Shown here: positions 62,217 to 64,000 of the stretch, piece after piece
How the letters are laid out: every line of letters starts with the position of its first letter
Numbering within the stretch: position 1 is the stretch's first letter
NCBI GenBank assembly: GCA_964057225.1
Contig: OZ059894.1
Span: forward strand, 8,876,131-8,940,130
Origin: Auanema rhodensis
Taxonomy: Eukaryota > Nematoda > Chromadorea > Rhabditida > Rhabditidae
Direction of reading: 5' to 3'
Length of the DNA stretch: 64,000 bases
The notes under the pieces: model-generated
Databases searched by the model: none
Told to the model about the DNA's origin: nothing
Seen by the model: only the letters and a program-made list of their open reading frames with translations
Translations under genes and position numbers: made by a program

Positions 62217-62636
62217 CTATATAAAGGTGAAAACAAGACATATGGACATTCTTACAACATGAAATATCACGAGACCACTTTTTTCTGAAACAAAACTGAC
62301 TTTGGGAAACTTCAACCCAAATTGATACTTCATGACAAGAAGGACAAACATATGACGTACAAACAGGATTCTAAGAAAAATAGAACTTTATGTATTCGAT
62401 TATGATAGATTTGAAAAAATTTTGCTTTTTTTCCTTTTTCTCTCTCTGCCATCGAAACTCTTTTGATACATCTAATTTTGATTTTTTCATAAACATTGGC
62501 TCTGAGAAAAATTTTGTTTTATGAAGATTAGCGAAGAAATAATCGTTTGAATTGTAAAATTTGGAAGTTAGATGATATAATCCGAATCATAACTCATAAA
62601 ATGCCTTTTGGCACATTCAGAAAGAATTTGTTGATA
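62217..62636 (-). CDS. Possible small Cys-rich protein, three hand-joined exons; incomplete model
   Basis: Proposed exons: 62594-62636 (YQQILSECAKRHFM, after GTTTCAG), 62470-62501 (PMFMKKSKLD, after TTCTCAG, donor GTATC) and 62217-62370 (NPVCTSYVCPSCHEVSIWVE, VSQSQFCFRKKWSRDISCCK, NVHMSCFHLYIG). Phases are consistent at both junctions. The third exon has eight cysteines in 51 residues, including CPSC and CC. Neither a start nor a stop is secured; the last exon could read on to a TGA overlapping the hemopexin-like start at 62176. No family was recognised. Confidence 0.33.
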
Positions 62637-63599
62637 CTGAAACTGATATCTGGGATGTCTTTAAAGCTGTTCAGATATGATTTTAAAAAATAATTCACGA
62701 AATATATAAATTATTAATATTTTCATATTAATAAAATAAAAATTTGTTATTTAATGGTATAAAGTGAGAAAAATATCAAGGAATTGCATTTTATTAACTG
62801 ACTTAAACTGTATTGAAATGAAGCCTGAACCATGAGCATATCTCTTATAAATTATTTGAAAGGAAATTATTGAGAAATTTCAATATAAAAATTAATTTAA
62901 CAGAAATGTTTATAAGGAGCTTTAAGTTTTGAGATACATCACACTAACGATATTTCAAATATAAAATATATTTTTCAGAATAATAGAGATATGAGTTCTG
63001 AAGTTAGAGCGAATAGTGAGAATAAGGATCTTCCACTTATTACAAACTTCGTCAAAAATAAAAAAATCGAAAGGATCAAGGAAGAGTAGCAAATAACTTG
63101 GAGTACAGAGGTTCAACTAGATAGAACATTTCAATACAAGCGATATGTATAAAGAATATGTTGTAAATACTATAGATTTTTGGGAAAAGCATGCTCTAAG
63201 GAACTCTAGCTACAAGCAGTTGATCACTTTTTCTACAGTAGAGGGTTAGAAACACTTCATCTGATTTTTCCTTTATATAATATATAAAAAATATGTAAAT
63301 TACATAATTATATATGTAACTATGCCTTTTTCAATTTTTTTTCAGTTTAGTTTATAATTTATAACTATTTTTATAATTATTATAATTTATATTTAATAAA
63401 ATTATATTTTATATTGATGTTGATGTTAAAATATGAAATTATTATAATGAGTTGAAAAAAAATAAAAGTTGTTGTCCCCAAGAGGAAACTATAAAGATTA
63501 CTTCCGAAAACTTTAAAACATCAGTAAACAGAATCTATTCATTTAACAATTCAAACATATATTTAATATAAAAACATAAACAATTAAAAATATTATTTA
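62637..63599. other. Intergenic AT-rich region
   Basis: Very AT-rich, with frequent ATAATTATAT-type runs between 63270 and 63450. No convincing coding frame, repeat family or RNA gene was recognised. Confidence 0.45.
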
Positions 63600-64000
63600 T
63601 TAATTATTTTCAAGTTTCATTGAAGCTGACGATATTTTTTTGTGAGATGATTCTGTTAAAGTCTGTTTATACTTGCGAAGCTCTTCTTGGGTCCTGCTCC
63701 ATGGTCTTAAGGTACAGCATTTATTCGTAGCTGTAGCAATAGTGTGGCCATTATCTAATGATGGCAATGTACACGAAAAATATTCTTTTGTTCTAAAAAA
63801 TAATTAAAATAATCTAATTATATTAAAGCTACACTGATGCTTACTTCATCTTATTGCATTCATCCTTATAACTTGTTCGCGGTCCACTGCTTTTAGCTCG
63901 TGGTAGAAAGCCACGAATAGCATCTGAATCGTCAACGATGACACAAAAACAATCGCAAACAATCTACTCACCTTCCATTGTAAAATCTCGAAGTCTTTGA
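63600..64000 (-). CDS. 3' end of an unrecognised protein-coding gene (partial)
   Basis: Three exons are readable before the right edge: QRLRDFTME up to a GTGAGT donor at about 63973; EDAIRGFLPRAKSSGPRTSY with KDECNKMK, donor GTAAGC; and RTKEYFSCTLPSLDNGHTIA, TATNKCCTLRPWSRTQEELR, KYKQTLTESSHKKISSASMK, ending LENN at 63600. The ATG at 63978 could be the start of a short protein or an internal methionine; the frame stays open to base 64000. No domain was recognised. The basic, Ser-rich C-terminus suggests an intracellular, perhaps disordered, tail. Confidence 0.55.

Overview
The window looks like nuclear DNA of a nematode. It is AT-rich, its genes are cut by many introns of about 43-50 nt (GT...AG, with acceptors ranging from TTTCAG to TTTAG/AAG), and it carries a ground-like (GRL) domain protein, a nematode-specific family. 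Several starts are preceded by acceptor-like ...TTTTAG/ATG sequences, as expected where trans-splicing occurs, but no spliced leader can be shown. The species cannot be named from sequence alone. All gene models were read by hand from frames and splice sites; internal exon borders are therefore approximate unless given.

Layout. 1-1032 (-): N-terminal part of a secreted chitin-binding/LDL-A protein of the chitin deacetylase family, running off the left edge. 2505-5473 (-): single-pass receptor-like protein with fibronectin III repeats. 6910-9766 (+): LETM1. 11419-15190 (+): VASA/GLH-like DEAD-box helicase with RGG repeats. 15323-17253 (-): FAD amine oxidase of the polyamine oxidase type. 18278-19393 (+): ground-like protein. 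20605-32378 (+): a very long gene that begins with about 46 copies of a 24-bp (8-residue) Q/N/G repeat, continues through dozens of micro-exons including a tandem array of six exons of exactly 72 nt, and ends in an anillin homology and PH domain. 32890-36059 (+): ATG9. 36435-37801 (+): RRP36. 37882-39543 (-): CRAL-TRIO/GOLD (SEC14-like) protein. 39.5-43.7 kb: AT-rich, with several unassigned coding-like islands. 43670-44451 (+): Pro-rich protein ending in an eh1-like motif. 45211-46003: a 793-bp element with 29-bp perfect terminal inverted repeats. 46104-49302 (-): SLC25A29-like mitochondrial carrier. 49635-51081 (-): hand-assembled hypothetical gene. 51616-54274 (-): ABCD4-type ABC transporter, sharing a 222-bp divergent promoter with RFC1 (54497-58126, +). 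59203-60672 (+): CK1/TTBK-like kinase. 60869-62176 (-): secreted hemopexin-like protein. 62217-62636 (-): possible small Cys-rich gene. 63600-64000 (-): 3' end of an unrecognised gene.

The genes do not form one pathway. They are mostly housekeeping functions (mitochondrial ion exchange and amino-acid transport, autophagy, rRNA processing, replication clamp loading, lysosomal cobalamin export) mixed with germline and cytokinesis functions (helicase, anillin) and nematode secreted or cuticle-related genes. The item most worth a second look is the anillin-like gene: its N-terminal half has been built by two separate repeat expansions, one inside a single exon and one by duplicating whole exon-intron units. 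Other items are an RFC1 without a visible BRCT domain, a receptor with an RPTP-like ectodomain but no phosphatase, the inverted-repeat element, and coding-like islands outside any standard model.
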